Source of the DNA: Lysobacterales bacterium
Lineage (GTDB): Bacteria > Pseudomonadota > Gammaproteobacteria > Xanthomonadales > Xanthomonadaceae
Direction: 5' to 3'
Assembly (NCBI GenBank): GCA_020442465.1
Contig: JAGRJY010000173.1
Coordinates: forward strand, 1 to 34,505
Length of the DNA: 34,505 nucleotides
Position numbers and translations under genes: made by a program. The notes under the pieces are model-generated. The model did not search any database, had not been told where the DNA came from, and saw only the letters and a program-made list of their open reading frames with translations. This document shows, one piece after another, positions 7,858 through 15,628 of the stretch. Every line of letters starts with the position of its first letter. Positions within the stretch are counted from its first letter, which is position 1.

Positions 7858-8074
7858 GATGACTCCTGGGTGGCGGTGAGACCCGGACCGTTGCGTCGCC
7901 CGGGTGGCGGTGGGGGCAGCGGTCGCGGGTGGCATGGGGTGGCACGCGTGCCGAGGCTCGCGGACTGTGGCACAGACCGCGCAGCGCGGCCCAGGTTCCA
8001 TGGGGCGCCGGTTCCGCGTGCCAACCGTCCGTCAGTCCGCCCGCACGTGTTCGATCACGTGCCACGGATGCCGG

Positions 8075-10243
8075 TTAGCTGTCGTCGCCCAGCGCGCTGC
8101 CGAGATGCTCATCGCCTTGGGCGAGCAGCGACTCCATCAATCCGACGTCAAAACGCTCGACGGCGGCAGCCAGGCGCTCCGAGTAGTAATTCAGGTCGGG
8201 CAGGCCTTGCGCTTCGGCCAGCTCGGTCAGTGCCGCCGCGAAACGGCGCACTTCGCCGGCGCGCAGCGTGCGCTGAAGTCGCGGCAGGGTCTCGGTGCGC
8301 AGGGCGCGAAGCGTGGCGCGGGCCTGCTCGTCGAGCTCGACGCGGTCGGACGACTGGCCAACGACCTCGTCGGGGTCCGCTGGCGTCGTGCCAGCCGTGC
8401 CGGCTTGTTCTTCACCCGTGCCGAGGTGCTCGGCGAGGGCCGCATACAGCAGCTCGCGCGCGACCGGCTTGCGCACGTAACCGTCGAACAGTTCACCGAT
8501 GGCGCGCTCCTCGCGACTCATGCTCGACGCGCTGACCGCGATCACGGCCGGCGCCTGTTCCCCCAGCGCGTCGCGAATGCGCAGGGTGGCTTCTCGACCG
8601 TCGAGCACCGGCATGCGCAAGTCCATGAGGATCAGGTCGGGCTTCATCGCGCAGGCCTTCTCCACCGCTTCCCGGCCATCGCAGGCCACCTCGATCTGGT
8701 GCTCGCCCTCGCTGAGGAAGGCTCGCAGCAGGTCACGGTTCCAGCCGACATCGTCGACGATGAGGATGCGGCTGGGAGTGAGCCGGGCGAACGAAGCGCC
8801 CTCGCCGAATCCGTTCAGCGCATCGGTAGGCTGTTCGTCGACCCGGGCCTCCTCGAAGCGCACGGTGAACTCGGAACCGCGCCCCGACGCACTCTTGAAC
8901 GACACGTCGCCGCCAAGCAGGCGGGACAGACGGCGGACGATGGCGAGGCCGAGACCGCTACCGGTCTGCTGGTCCTCATCGGACACGGCGCGATGGAACG
9001 GTTCGAACAGCGCTTCGCGTGCCGCCTCGGGCACGCCTCGACCGGTGTCACGCACGCGAAACTGCAGGTCGGCGTGATGCGCCCCCTTACGCTCGGACTG
9101 AACGATCAGTTCCACCTCTCCGTGATCGGTGTACTTCACCGCATTGGAGAGCAGGTTCATCAGCACCTGACGCAACCGATGCGGGTCGGTGGTCAGGGTA
9201 CGCGGCACGTCCGGGCTGATCCGGGTGCGCAGGGCCAGCCCTTTGCTGCTCGCCGCCTCGCTGAACACGCCCACCGTGCTGTCGACCAGCTCGCGCACTT
9301 CCACCGATTGCGGGGTGAGCGACAGCTTGCCGGCCTCGATCTTGGACAGGTCGAGAATGTCGTTGATCAGCGCCAGCAGGGCCTCGCCGCTGGTGCGGAT
9401 TGCGCGCAGGTACTCCTGCGCCTGCGGTTCGATGCGCGTGCGCGACAGCAGCTGGGAAAAGCCGAGCACCGCATTCATCGGCGTGCGGATCTCGTGGCTC
9501 ATGCTGGCGAGGAATTCGCTCTTCTCACGCGTGGATCGCTCTGCCTCGACCGCGCGTACTTCGACTTCGCGTCGGATCTGCGCGTGCCGCTCACCCCGGC
9601 GCAGCAGCACCAGCGCCACGCAGGCCATGACCAGTGCCAGGCCGTTGAGCAGCAGGACGGTGACACTGCCCTGCGTCAGCACGTTCTCCAGATTGCGCTG
9701 GCGTTCGAGCAGCAGGCGGTTCTCTTCGTTCTCGATCTGCTGCAGCACGTAGCGCACCTGGGCGCTGAGATCGGCGCCCTGGCCCGCGATGACCAGCGGC
9801 GAGCGCTGGGCGCTGCCGAGATCCTGGGTCTCGCCGATGGCCTGGCGGAACCATTCGCTGCGCGCGTCGAACACGATGCGCAGCTGGCGTAGCCGTTCCA
9901 GCTGCTCGGGGTTGTCCGCGAGCAAGCTGCGCAGATGCTCGGCGCGTTCGTCCAGCGCCTCGATCGCCAGCGCGTGCGCGCGCAGCTGCTCCGAATCGAG
10001 CTCGAGCAGATAGCGCAGTCCGTAGGTATCGACGTCGTGGCTGCCCGAATACAGCTCCTCGATCGCCTGCTTCACCGTCTGCGTGTGGGTGACCCAGTCG
10101 ATCGACTCGCGCAGCTTGCCGATGGTGTTGGCGCTGAAGTATGCGCCGCCGGCGATCAGGCCGCCGGCGAGCAGGAGGAGCAGCATCTGGAAGCGCCGGG
10201 AGGCGCGTGCGCGGCGACCGTCGTTCAGGCGGGCAGGGGGCAT
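8075..10243 (-). CDS. Membrane hybrid histidine kinase with receiver domain
   Basis: A 722-residue kinase. Two membrane helices (about 19-38 and 192-214) flank an all-helical periplasmic sensor of about 150 residues. No clear HAMP is seen; a coiled coil leads into the HisKA domain with SMSHEIRTP (His250 is the phospho-acceptor). The ATPase domain shows the N box (NLLSNAVKY, 363-371), DTGRG (399) and GSGLGLAIV (428). A receiver domain follows, with IVDD (495-498), phospho-acceptor Asp541 (MDLRMP) and Lys592. The last about 110 residues are helical without an obvious Hpt histidine. The gene lies 32 bases downstream of tspO on the same strand and is probably co-transcribed from its sigma-54 promoter. 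The signal is unknown; with no visible Hpt histidine, the receiver may be an internal switch. Confidence 0.9.
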   Translation of the reverse strand: MPPARLNDGRRARASRRFQMLLLLLAGGLIAGGAYFSANTIGKLRESIDWVTHTQTVKQAIEELYSGSHDVDTYGLRYLLELDSEQLRAHALAIEALDERAEHLRSLLADNPEQLERLRQLRIVFDARSEWFRQAIGETQDLGSAQRSPLVIAGQGADLSAQVRYVLQQIENEENRLLLERQRNLENVLTQGSVTVLLLNGLALVMACVALVLLRRGERHAQIRREVEVRAVEAERSTREKSEFLASMSHEIRTPMNAVLGFSQLLSRTRIEPQAQEYLRAIRTSGEALLALINDILDLSKIEAGKLSLTPQSVEVRELVDSTVGVFSEAASSKGLALRTRISPDVPRTLTTDPHRLRQVLMNLLSNAVKYTDHGEVELIVQSERKGAHHADLQFRVRDTGRGVPEAAREALFEPFHRAVSDEDQQTGSGLGLAIVRRLSRLLGGDVSFKSASGRGSEFTVRFEEARVDEQPTDALNGFGEGASFARLTPSRILIVDDVGWNRDLLRAFLSEGEHQIEVACDGREAVEKACAMKPDLILMDLRMPVLDGREATLRIRDALGEQAPAVIAVSASSMSREERAIGELFDGYVRKPVARELLYAALAEHLGTGEEQAGTAGTTPADPDEVVGQSSDRVELDEQARATLRALRTETLPRLQRTLRAGEVRRFAAALTELAEAQGLPDLNYYSERLAAAVERFDVGLMESLLAQGDEHLGSALGDDS

Positions 10244-10275
10244 GCAGAGTCCCGATCGGGGTGTGCAGGTCGCAC

Positions 10276-10767
10276 TCAGAAGTTCAGCGCGACGATGACA
10301 CCGTTCAGTACCAGCAGGAAGGATACCCAAAGCAGGTGCGGCACCTGAAACCATGCCGCTGACGCGCGGACGTCCGCAGCACTCAGCGAGCTCGCCAGCG
10401 CGGTGGCCCAAACCATGAGGACGGCAGCGAAGGCGACGACCGGCATCTGCAGTCCGAAGAACAACGGCCCCCATAGCGCGCTCAGCACCAGTTGCAGCGA
10501 GAACACCAGCAGCGACTGGGTGCGGGTGGCACTGGGCTCGGCGCGCAGCAGCAGGAGCAGGGCCACCGCCATGGTCAGGTAGACCGCCGCAAAACCGTCG
10601 GAAAACTCCTGCGCGCTGAGGTGCCAGCTCGGCTTGTGCAGCGACGCGTACCAATCGCCGGGGGTGATGATCGTGCTCACGCCCCAGGCGATCACGGCAC
10701 TCATTGCCGCAATCAGCCAGGCGGGCGTGGGACGGAGGTTCTCGGTAAGGATCGCTGGATGATTCAT
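10276..10767 (-). CDS. tspO: TspO/MBR family membrane protein
   Basis: A 163-residue protein with five predicted membrane helices. TspO family signatures are present: the loop WYASLHKPSWHLS after helix 1, SALWGPLFFGLQMP in the middle and a final AAWFQVPHLLWVSFLLVLN. The family binds porphyrins and related tetrapyrroles and is linked to stress and light/oxygen signalling. The start at 10767 gives the first helix a short cytoplasmic tail, with a weak GGAAC upstream; the frame extends further without membrane character. It is followed by the hybrid kinase, and a consensus sigma-54 promoter lies 76 bases before its start. Whether it senses for the kinase is inference. Confidence 0.88.
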   Translation of the reverse strand: MNHPAILTENLRPTPAWLIAAMSAVIAWGVSTIITPGDWYASLHKPSWHLSAQEFSDGFAAVYLTMAVALLLLLRAEPSATRTQSLLVFSLQLVLSALWGPLFFGLQMPVVAFAAVLMVWATALASSLSAADVRASAAWFQVPHLLWVSFLLVLNGVIVALNF

Positions 10768-10842
10768 GCTCGGGTTCCGGTATCGATGCCGTGGATCACG
10801 ACGCAGGTCGCATCCTGGGCAAGGTGGCTCTGCTCCCTGACC

Positions 10843-10858
10843 AGCAAGACACGTGCCA
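10843..10858 (-). promoter_or_regulatory. Sigma-54 promoter of the tspO-kinase unit
   Basis: On the minus strand the site is TGGCACG-TGTC-TTGCT, a full consensus match with correct spacing. The expected transcript start is near 10831. Confidence 0.82.
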
Positions 10859-10880
10859 AGCGCGCGATGGCGCCGTACGC

Positions 10881-10906
10881 GATGCCGGACGCGCGAGTCC
10901 GGCATC
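10881..10906. repeat. Perfect inverted repeat in the tspO upstream region
   Basis: GATGCCGGAC (10881-10890) and GTCCGGCATC (10897-10906) are perfect 10-base arms around GCGCGA. It lies 23 bases upstream of the -24 element, so it could be an operator for a second regulator. A shorter pair CCCGCG/CGCGGG lies further upstream. Confidence 0.6.
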
Positions 10907-11043
10907 GGCCGACAGGCTGGAACCCGCATCGGATCAAGCTTTCCCGCGCACGCACGCGGGACGCCGGGCCGCGCCGGGTGCGCGCCCACGGCGCGCTCAC
11001 CCACCCGCGACCATGCAGTGCGCACGATGGCGCGCCGGCACTC

Positions 11044-11057
11044 ATGCAGGCTGCATG
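11044..11057. promoter_or_regulatory. Candidate shared activator site
   Basis: ATGCAGGCTGCATG is a near palindrome (ATGCA-GGC-TGCAT). It lies 56 bases upstream of the plus-strand sigma-54 promoter and about 185 bases upstream of the divergent tspO promoter, so it could serve both. The 13-mer TGCAGGCTGCATG recurs exactly at 16881. The 395-base region 10768-11163 contains no gene. Confidence 0.5.
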
Positions 11058-11111
11058 GCAGCCGAACCGGGTGAACTGGCTAACGCGCTGATTTCACAAG
11101 CACGCGGTCGA

Positions 11112-11127
11112 TGGCACGCGCCTTGCG
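11112..11127 (+). promoter_or_regulatory. Sigma-54 promoter of the seven-gene envelope run
   Basis: TGGCACG-CGCC-TTGCG keeps both GG and GC dinucleotides at the right spacing. The transcript should begin near 11139, 25 bases before the first start codon at 11164. Confidence 0.8.
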
Positions 11128-11163
11128 GGTGATGGGTCGAGTTCCCCGACCCGGAGCACCCCC

Positions 11164-11367
11164 ATGACCACGCTGTGCCTCGCTGAACTGGACACCCACG
11201 CCCTGCAGATGCTCGGTCGCCGTCCCGACGACGACCAAGGCATGCCGCACGTCGAGCCGGGCCGGCCGCTGACGCGACCCGCGGCGGCTCCCGCCATCGG
11301 CGATCACGACCGATTCGTCCGCTTCGCCCTGGGCGCTGGCGGCGCCTACCGGGAAGCCTGGTCATGA
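11164..11367 (+). CDS. Small protein of unknown function, first gene of the run
   Basis: A 67-residue soluble protein without signal peptide or membrane segment and with no family I recognise. The first half contains ALQMLGRRPDDDQGMPHVEP; the rest is Ala/Arg/Pro-rich. Support for a real gene comes from position: it begins just after a sigma-54 promoter, has GGAG nine bases before the ATG, and its TGA overlaps the ATG of the next gene (ATGA). It could be a small regulator or simply a translational lead-in for the secreted protein. Confidence 0.65.
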   Translation: MTTLCLAELDTHALQMLGRRPDDDQGMPHVEPGRPLTRPAAAPAIGDHDRFVRFALGAGGAYREAWS

Positions 11368-11879
11368 ACGCGCTGCAGCCGCTGATCGCGGCCGCGCTGC
11401 TCGTGCTCGGCGCGTCGACCACGGCACTGCCGACGGCAGCCAGCGGCCCGGATGCGACGTCCGGCGCGACCCGGGACTCGGTCTCGCCCGATGGCCAGCC
11501 GACTTCCAGTCGCGCGCTCCGCCGCGAGCTCGAACGTTCGATGGAACAGCTGGTCGGAAACGCCCTGCGCGCGCGCTGGCATGCGCCCGGCGGTTCCGGC
11601 GCGGAGGCGACACATCGCTTCGAGCTGATCGAAATCGAATCGCTGGTGCTGGGCCCGACCCACGCGCGGGCACGCGTCTGGGGCTTCTGGAGCAGCCCCG
11701 GCGCCACGCCGACGATGCTGCAGACCGACCTGCTGCTCGACCGCCACGACCATGCGGTCTCGCACATCCGCGTGCAGGCCTACACGGCGGATTCGCCCGA
11801 CGCCCGGCTGACGGCTGCCTTTGGCCCGGCCGGACACACCGATCCGAACGGCACCCGCATCCTCGCCACGTCGCTGTAG
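11364..11879 (+). CDS. Secreted protein of unknown function
   Basis: A 171-residue protein with an N-terminal signal peptide (MNALQPLIAAALLVLGASTTA). A Thr/Ser/Asp-rich linker follows, then a predicted alpha/beta region starting RRELERSMEQLVGNALRARW and containing FELIEIESLVLGPTHARARVWGF. I recognise no family. The start overlaps the preceding stop, suggesting translational coupling, and 49 bases separate it from the YqjD-like gene. The product is probably periplasmic and co-induced with the membrane proteins that follow. Confidence 0.75.
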   Translation: MNALQPLIAAALLVLGASTTALPTAASGPDATSGATRDSVSPDGQPTSSRALRRELERSMEQLVGNALRARWHAPGGSGAEATHRFELIEIESLVLGPTHARARVWGFWSSPGATPTMLQTDLLLDRHDHAVSHIRVQAYTADSPDARLTAAFGPAGHTDPNGTRILATSL

Positions 11880-11928
11880 CACCCGCCGCGGCGACGTCCG
11901 TCCCACCTCCACCACAAGGAGTTTCACC

Positions 11929-12315
11929 ATGAGCACGAAACGCAACGGCTCGAGCCAACCGACCGCAACCGCCCAGGACCCGGGCACCCTGTCGCATCTG
12001 CGCGAAGCGCAGGAGCACCTGTCGGCCGCTGCCGGCAAGGTCGCCGAAGGCGTCGCGGTCGCCAACATGGCCGCCGCCCAGGCGCTCCGCGATGGGGTCG
12101 ACGACTCCGGGCCCGAACTGCGCGCCGCCGGGGCCGCTGCCAGCCGCGCCGGCCGCAGCGTCTGGTCGGCCGGCGAGGCGCAGTTCGACGCCGTCCGGGC
12201 GCAATCGCGCGTGCTGCTGGATCGATCGACCACCTTCGTCCGCGAACGCCCGGTGGCTGCCTTCGGCATCGCCGTCGCCAGCGGATTCCTGCTCTCGCGC
12301 CTGCTGCGTCGCTGA
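11929..12315 (+). CDS. DUF883/YqjD-ElaB-like membrane-anchored protein
   Basis: A 128-residue protein made mostly of amphipathic helix (HLREAQEHLSAAAGKVAEGV onward) with one C-terminal membrane segment (RPVAAFGIAVASGFLLSRLLRR). This is the layout of the YqjD/ElaB/YgaM group: tail-anchored inner-membrane proteins, some of which bind ribosomes in stationary phase. A strong AAGGAG precedes the ATG. The next genes are a YqjE-like protein and a third small membrane-associated protein, the same order as the E. coli yqjD-yqjE-yqjK cluster, which supports the assignment. Confidence 0.82.
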   Translation: MSTKRNGSSQPTATAQDPGTLSHLREAQEHLSAAAGKVAEGVAVANMAAAQALRDGVDDSGPELRAAGAAASRAGRSVWSAGEAQFDAVRAQSRVLLDRSTTFVRERPVAAFGIAVASGFLLSRLLRR

Positions 12316-12323
12316 GCCCGGTC

Positions 12324-12701
12324 ATGGCGACCCCGACACCCACCGATCGTCTCGCCAACGCAGCGCTGCGTGAAGGCGAAGCCCTGACCGCGCTGTGTGC
12401 GCTGCTCGGTCAGGACATGCTTCTCGGCCTGTCCTCGCTGCTGCGCTGCGCGCTTTGGCTGGTGCTGGGTGTCGCCGCGGCGCTCGCCGCCGTGGTGCTG
12501 ATCGTCGCCGGCGTGGTCGCGGCGGCGATCTGGTTCGGGCTGCCGGCTGCCTGGGCGCTACTCCTGGGGGCCGCCTCCAGCGCCTTGCTGGCGCTGGCCT
12601 GCGTCGCCCTGGCGCGTCGCCGACTCGGTACCGCCAATCTCGCCGCCACGCGGCGGCAGTGCCGCGCCTGGCTGCTGGCCCTGGCGGGAGAACCGACGTG
12701 A
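12324..12701 (+). CDS. YqjE-like phage-holin-superfamily membrane protein
   Basis: A 125-residue protein with two adjacent hydrophobic segments (about 42-70 and 73-97) between a helical N-terminus and a basic C-terminus. This topology and its place after a YqjD-like gene fit the YqjE/DUF1469 (holin III superfamily) group of inner-membrane proteins of unknown biochemical role. It starts nine bases after the preceding stop, and its TGA overlaps the GTG start of the next gene (GTGA). Confidence 0.8.
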   Translation: MATPTPTDRLANAALREGEALTALCALLGQDMLLGLSSLLRCALWLVLGVAAALAAVVLIVAGVVAAAIWFGLPAAWALLLGAASSALLALACVALARRRLGTANLAATRRQCRAWLLALAGEPT

Positions 12702-13177
12702 GCTACCGGCGTCGATGTGAAGCCGTGGCGAACGCGGAAGCGCGCGTCGCCGAGCGGATCCGCCGCGCCCGTGCCGAATGGGCAGCGCTGCGCGCGAACC
12801 GCGACAGCGCGGCGTATCCCGGCGCAGTCGTCGGCGGCGGCCTGCTGCTCGGCACCGGCCTGGGGCTGGTGACCGGCACGGCGTCGCGCCCAGCGTCGAC
12901 GCCTGCTGCGTCGCCCAGCGCGGCCTCGGCCAGCGCGCCGTCGCAGCCGGCTGCACCCTCCGCCGGTGCCCTGGCGGGACTGGGCGTGCTGCTTCGCGCG
13001 GCACAACAGATCGCTCCGCTGCTGCAGGCACAGATGATGCGTCCAGACGCAGAGGCGGAGACCGACGTGCCCCCCGCCGAGCGCCGTCCGGACCCGGTCG
13101 GTGCAGCCGACCATGCCGTCGGCGAGACCGGTTCGGATCATCCGTCGGTCGCACCGGCGGAGGTTCACCATGACTGA
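12698..13177 (+). CDS. Small membrane-associated protein in YqjK position
   Basis: A 159-residue protein starting with GTG (GGGAG upstream), overlapping the preceding stop by four bases. The N-terminal 40 residues are a highly basic helix (YRRRCEAVANAEARVAERIRR). Next comes a hydrophobic Gly-rich segment (AVVGGGLLLGTGLGLVTG), an Ala/Ser/Pro linker and a second mildly hydrophobic stretch (GALAGLGVLLRAAQQIAPLL); the end is acidic. I recognise no family by sequence. The position after YqjD- and YqjE-like genes suggests a YqjK counterpart. The end overlaps the next gene by eight bases. Confidence 0.72.
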   Translation: MSYRRRCEAVANAEARVAERIRRARAEWAALRANRDSAAYPGAVVGGGLLLGTGLGLVTGTASRPASTPAASPSAASASAPSQPAAPSAGALAGLGVLLRAAQQIAPLLQAQMMRPDAEAETDVPPAERRPDPVGAADHAVGETGSDHPSVAPAEVHHD

Positions 13178-14297
13178 AGCGGCTGCTCCCGCAGCGTCCG
13201 CGGCGCGATTCTCCGACGAGGCGCCGTTGCGCGACGACATCGACCCCGCGCGGCCGCGCCATCCCTCCACGGCAGCGATGCTGATCCTCGCCGGCCTGGC
13301 TCTGGTCGTCGCGGTGAAGTCGGCTGCGCCGATCCTGGTGCCCGCCCTGCTGGCCGGACTGGTGGCCCTGCTGCTGAACCCGCTGGTGCGCGGGCTGCAC
13401 CGGCGTTGGCTGCCGCGCTGGCTCGCGGCATTGATCGTCATGGGATCGTTGTCGGCCCTGCTTGGGCTGGCGCTGTGGATGAGCTACGAACCCGCCCAGG
13501 AACTGGCCGAACGTTCGCCGCGCCTGGCCTGGCAGTTCAAGCAGAAAATCGAACGCCTGATGCAGCCACTGGCCTCGGCCGATCGCATGGGCGAGGCGCT
13601 GGAAACCATCGACGCGCTGGGCAAGGACGAGCGCCCGAAGACGGTCGCGGTGATCGAGAACTCCATTGGCCTCAGCGAACGCTACGGCGGCGTGCTCGGC
13701 GGTCTCGCCATCGGCACCAGTGCCGTCGTCCTCGTCTACCTGCTGCTGGTGTTCGGCGATTTGCTGTTCCGCAAGATGGTCGCCCTCGCGCCCACGCTTG
13801 CGCGCAAGCGCGAAACCGTGGCGATGGTGCGCGCGATCCAGACCGACGTGACGCGCTACGTGGCGACGGTGACCGCGATCAATCTCGGCCTCGGCGCGGC
13901 GGCCGGCGTGGCGCTGCACCTTGCCGGCCTGCCCAATGCGCTGTTCTGGGGCCTGCTCGCCGCCCTGCTCAACTTCATCCCCTACCTCGGCCCCCTGCTC
14001 GGCGCCTTGCTGCTGCTCGCCGTGGGCGTGCTGCAGTTCGACGCACCGTTCGGTGCCTTGCTGCCGGCCGGTCTGTACCTGCTGTTGAACCTGCTCGAGA
14101 GCCAGCTGGTCACCCCGCTGGTGCTCGGCCGCAGCTTCTCGCTGAACCCGGTGGTGATCCTCATCTGGCTGCTGTTCTGGGGCTGGCTGTGGGGTGTGCC
14201 CGGACTGCTGCTGGCGATGCCTCTGCTGGTGTGCGGCAAGATCGTCGCCGCGCGCAGCGCGCTGCTGCGCCCGTTCGCCCTGATGGTCGAACGATGA
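13170..14297 (+). CDS. AI-2E family transporter (PerM/YdiK-like)
   Basis: A 375-residue integral membrane protein. A pair of helices near the N-terminus (about 35-75) is followed by a third helix, a long amphipathic region (residues about 115-170) and a C-terminal bundle. That bundle contains FIPYLGPLLGALLLLAVG, the family signature, and LNLLESQLVTPLVLGRSFSLNP with VILIWLLFWGWLWGVPGLLLAMPLLV. The AI-2E exporter/PerM superfamily includes exporters and Na+/H+ antiporters, so the name does not prove autoinducer transport. A GGAGG precedes the ATG. Overlaps of eight bases upstream and four downstream place it firmly inside the transcription unit. Confidence 0.9.
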   Translation: MTEAAAPAASAARFSDEAPLRDDIDPARPRHPSTAAMLILAGLALVVAVKSAAPILVPALLAGLVALLLNPLVRGLHRRWLPRWLAALIVMGSLSALLGLALWMSYEPAQELAERSPRLAWQFKQKIERLMQPLASADRMGEALETIDALGKDERPKTVAVIENSIGLSERYGGVLGGLAIGTSAVVLVYLLLVFGDLLFRKMVALAPTLARKRETVAMVRAIQTDVTRYVATVTAINLGLGAAAGVALHLAGLPNALFWGLLAALLNFIPYLGPLLGALLLLAVGVLQFDAPFGALLPAGLYLLLNLLESQLVTPLVLGRSFSLNPVVILIWLLFWGWLWGVPGLLLAMPLLVCGKIVAARSALLRPFALMVER

Positions 14298-15628
14298 GCG
14301 CGCGACGGCTCGGACTCTGGCAGCGCATCCGCGGCAATTTCGCATTCGTGCCGGCGGTCGCCCTCGGCTCGGGCGTGCTGGCCGGACTCGCCATGCTTGC
14401 CCTGGAAGCACCGCTGGCCGCATGGCTGGCGTGGCCGCCGGGGCTAATGGCCGGACCGGAATCTTCCCGCGCCGCGCTGACGGCGATCGCCACCAGCAGC
14501 CTCACCATCGCGGCGCTGGCGGTCTCGCTGACCCTCGCCGTGCTCACCTATGCCGGCGCGCAGTACAGCCCGCGCGTGCTCAAGACCTTTCTCGCCGACG
14601 CGGTCAGCCAGGTGTCCATCGGCCTGCTGCTCGGTGTGCACGCCTACTGTCTCGTGGTGCTGCGTGGCCAGGATGGCAGCGATGAGGTGCCCGAATTCGC
14701 CGCCGGTCTCGGCGTGGTCGCGGGTTTCGTGGCAGTGGCACTGTTGATCTACTACGTGCACCACCTCGCATCCTCGCTTCGAGCCAGTCATGTGGTGGCC
14801 GCCATTGGCGACGACACCGGCCGACTGCTCGACGAGGAGATGCACGCATGGCGCGTGGCCGATGCCGGCGTGCGCGAGCCGGAGCAGCGGCCGGACCGCG
14901 CCACGGCAGCTTCCGTGCAACACGCCGATCACCCCGTGGCTGCGCCCTGCAGCGGCTACCTGACCGCCATCGACGTCGATGCGCTGGAGCGGCAGGCCCT
15001 CGCCGACGCGGCGCTGATCGTGTTCGAACGCACCGTCGGCAGCTTTGTCGCCGAAGGAGAGCCCCTGGCCCGCATCGGTGGCAGCGAGACACCGGACGCC
15101 CTGGCGCAGCAGGTGCTGCGCTGCGTCGACATCGGCGCGCACCCGGAGAGCGAACAGGACGCCTACTCCGGGTTCGGACAGCTGGTGGATCTGGCGCTGC
15201 GCGCGCTGTCGCCGGGTCTCAATGATCCGCACTCTGCCGGGCTGGCGATCGACCGCCTGGGCGCGCTGCTCGCGCGCCGCGCCCGACTCGATCAGGACCT
15301 CGAGCATGCGCGTGCACGGGCCCGCGTATTCGTGCCGCGGCGGCATACGGCCGAGCTGATGCGGGTCTGCCTGCAGCCCATTCGCCAGCACGCTGCCGGC
15401 CAGTGCGCGGTACTGCATCGACTGATCGAAGCCCTGCAGCGCATCGCTGCGGCGCCTGGCATCGACGCGTCGACGCGCGCTGCGCTCACCACCGAGGTCG
15501 ATGCCCTGGCGCGCGCCATCGAGCGCGACGTGGCCGAAGCCGAAGATGCCGCGCCGCTGCAGGCCGAGATCGCCCAGCTTCGGGCGTCGATGGCGCGGTC
15601 GGTGGCGGATCCTGCCGCTGCGTCCTGA
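14294..15628 (+). CDS. DUF2254 family membrane protein
   Basis: A 444-residue protein, last gene of the unit, starting at the ATGA overlap with the permease. Four membrane helices occupy the first about 155 residues (including SSLTIAALAVSLTLAVLTYAGAQYSPR and VSIGLLLGVHAYCLVVL). A long soluble domain follows, with the family hallmarks SGYLTAIDVDAL, RTVGSFVAEGEPL and LVDLALRALSPGLNDPHSAGLAIDRLG. DUF2254 proteins are predicted inner-membrane proteins without established biochemistry. The AI-2E/DUF2254 pairing after YqjD-type genes suggests a function in membrane homeostasis; this is inference. No clear terminator follows. Confidence 0.88.
   Translation: MSARRLGLWQRIRGNFAFVPAVALGSGVLAGLAMLALEAPLAAWLAWPPGLMAGPESSRAALTAIATSSLTIAALAVSLTLAVLTYAGAQYSPRVLKTFLADAVSQVSIGLLLGVHAYCLVVLRGQDGSDEVPEFAAGLGVVAGFVAVALLIYYVHHLASSLRASHVVAAIGDDTGRLLDEEMHAWRVADAGVREPEQRPDRATAASVQHADHPVAAPCSGYLTAIDVDALERQALADAALIVFERTVGSFVAEGEPLARIGGSETPDALAQQVLRCVDIGAHPESEQDAYSGFGQLVDLALRALSPGLNDPHSAGLAIDRLGALLARRARLDQDLEHARARARVFVPRRHTAELMRVCLQPIRQHAAGQCAVLHRLIEALQRIAAAPGIDASTRAALTTEVDALARAIERDVAEAEDAAPLQAEIAQLRASMARSVADPAAAS

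Noticed and set aside
7941..7952. Palindrome GGCACGCGTGCC considered as a sigma-54 promoter of the lipoprotein gene
   Set aside because: The spacing to any GC at -12 is wrong on both strands; it may be an operator but not a sigma-54 site.
8008..8023. TGGCACGC on the minus strand resembling a -24 element
   Set aside because: No TTG/GC at the -12 position; the second half of the promoter is absent.
7904..9892. 662-codon plus-strand frame opposite the hybrid kinase
   Set aside because: The kinase on the minus strand has intact H, N, G and receiver motifs; the plus frame has none.
12558..14423. Long minus-strand frame opposite the YqjK-position and AI-2E genes
   Set aside because: Gln/Arg/His-rich antisense frame that contradicts five tightly overlapping plus-strand genes.
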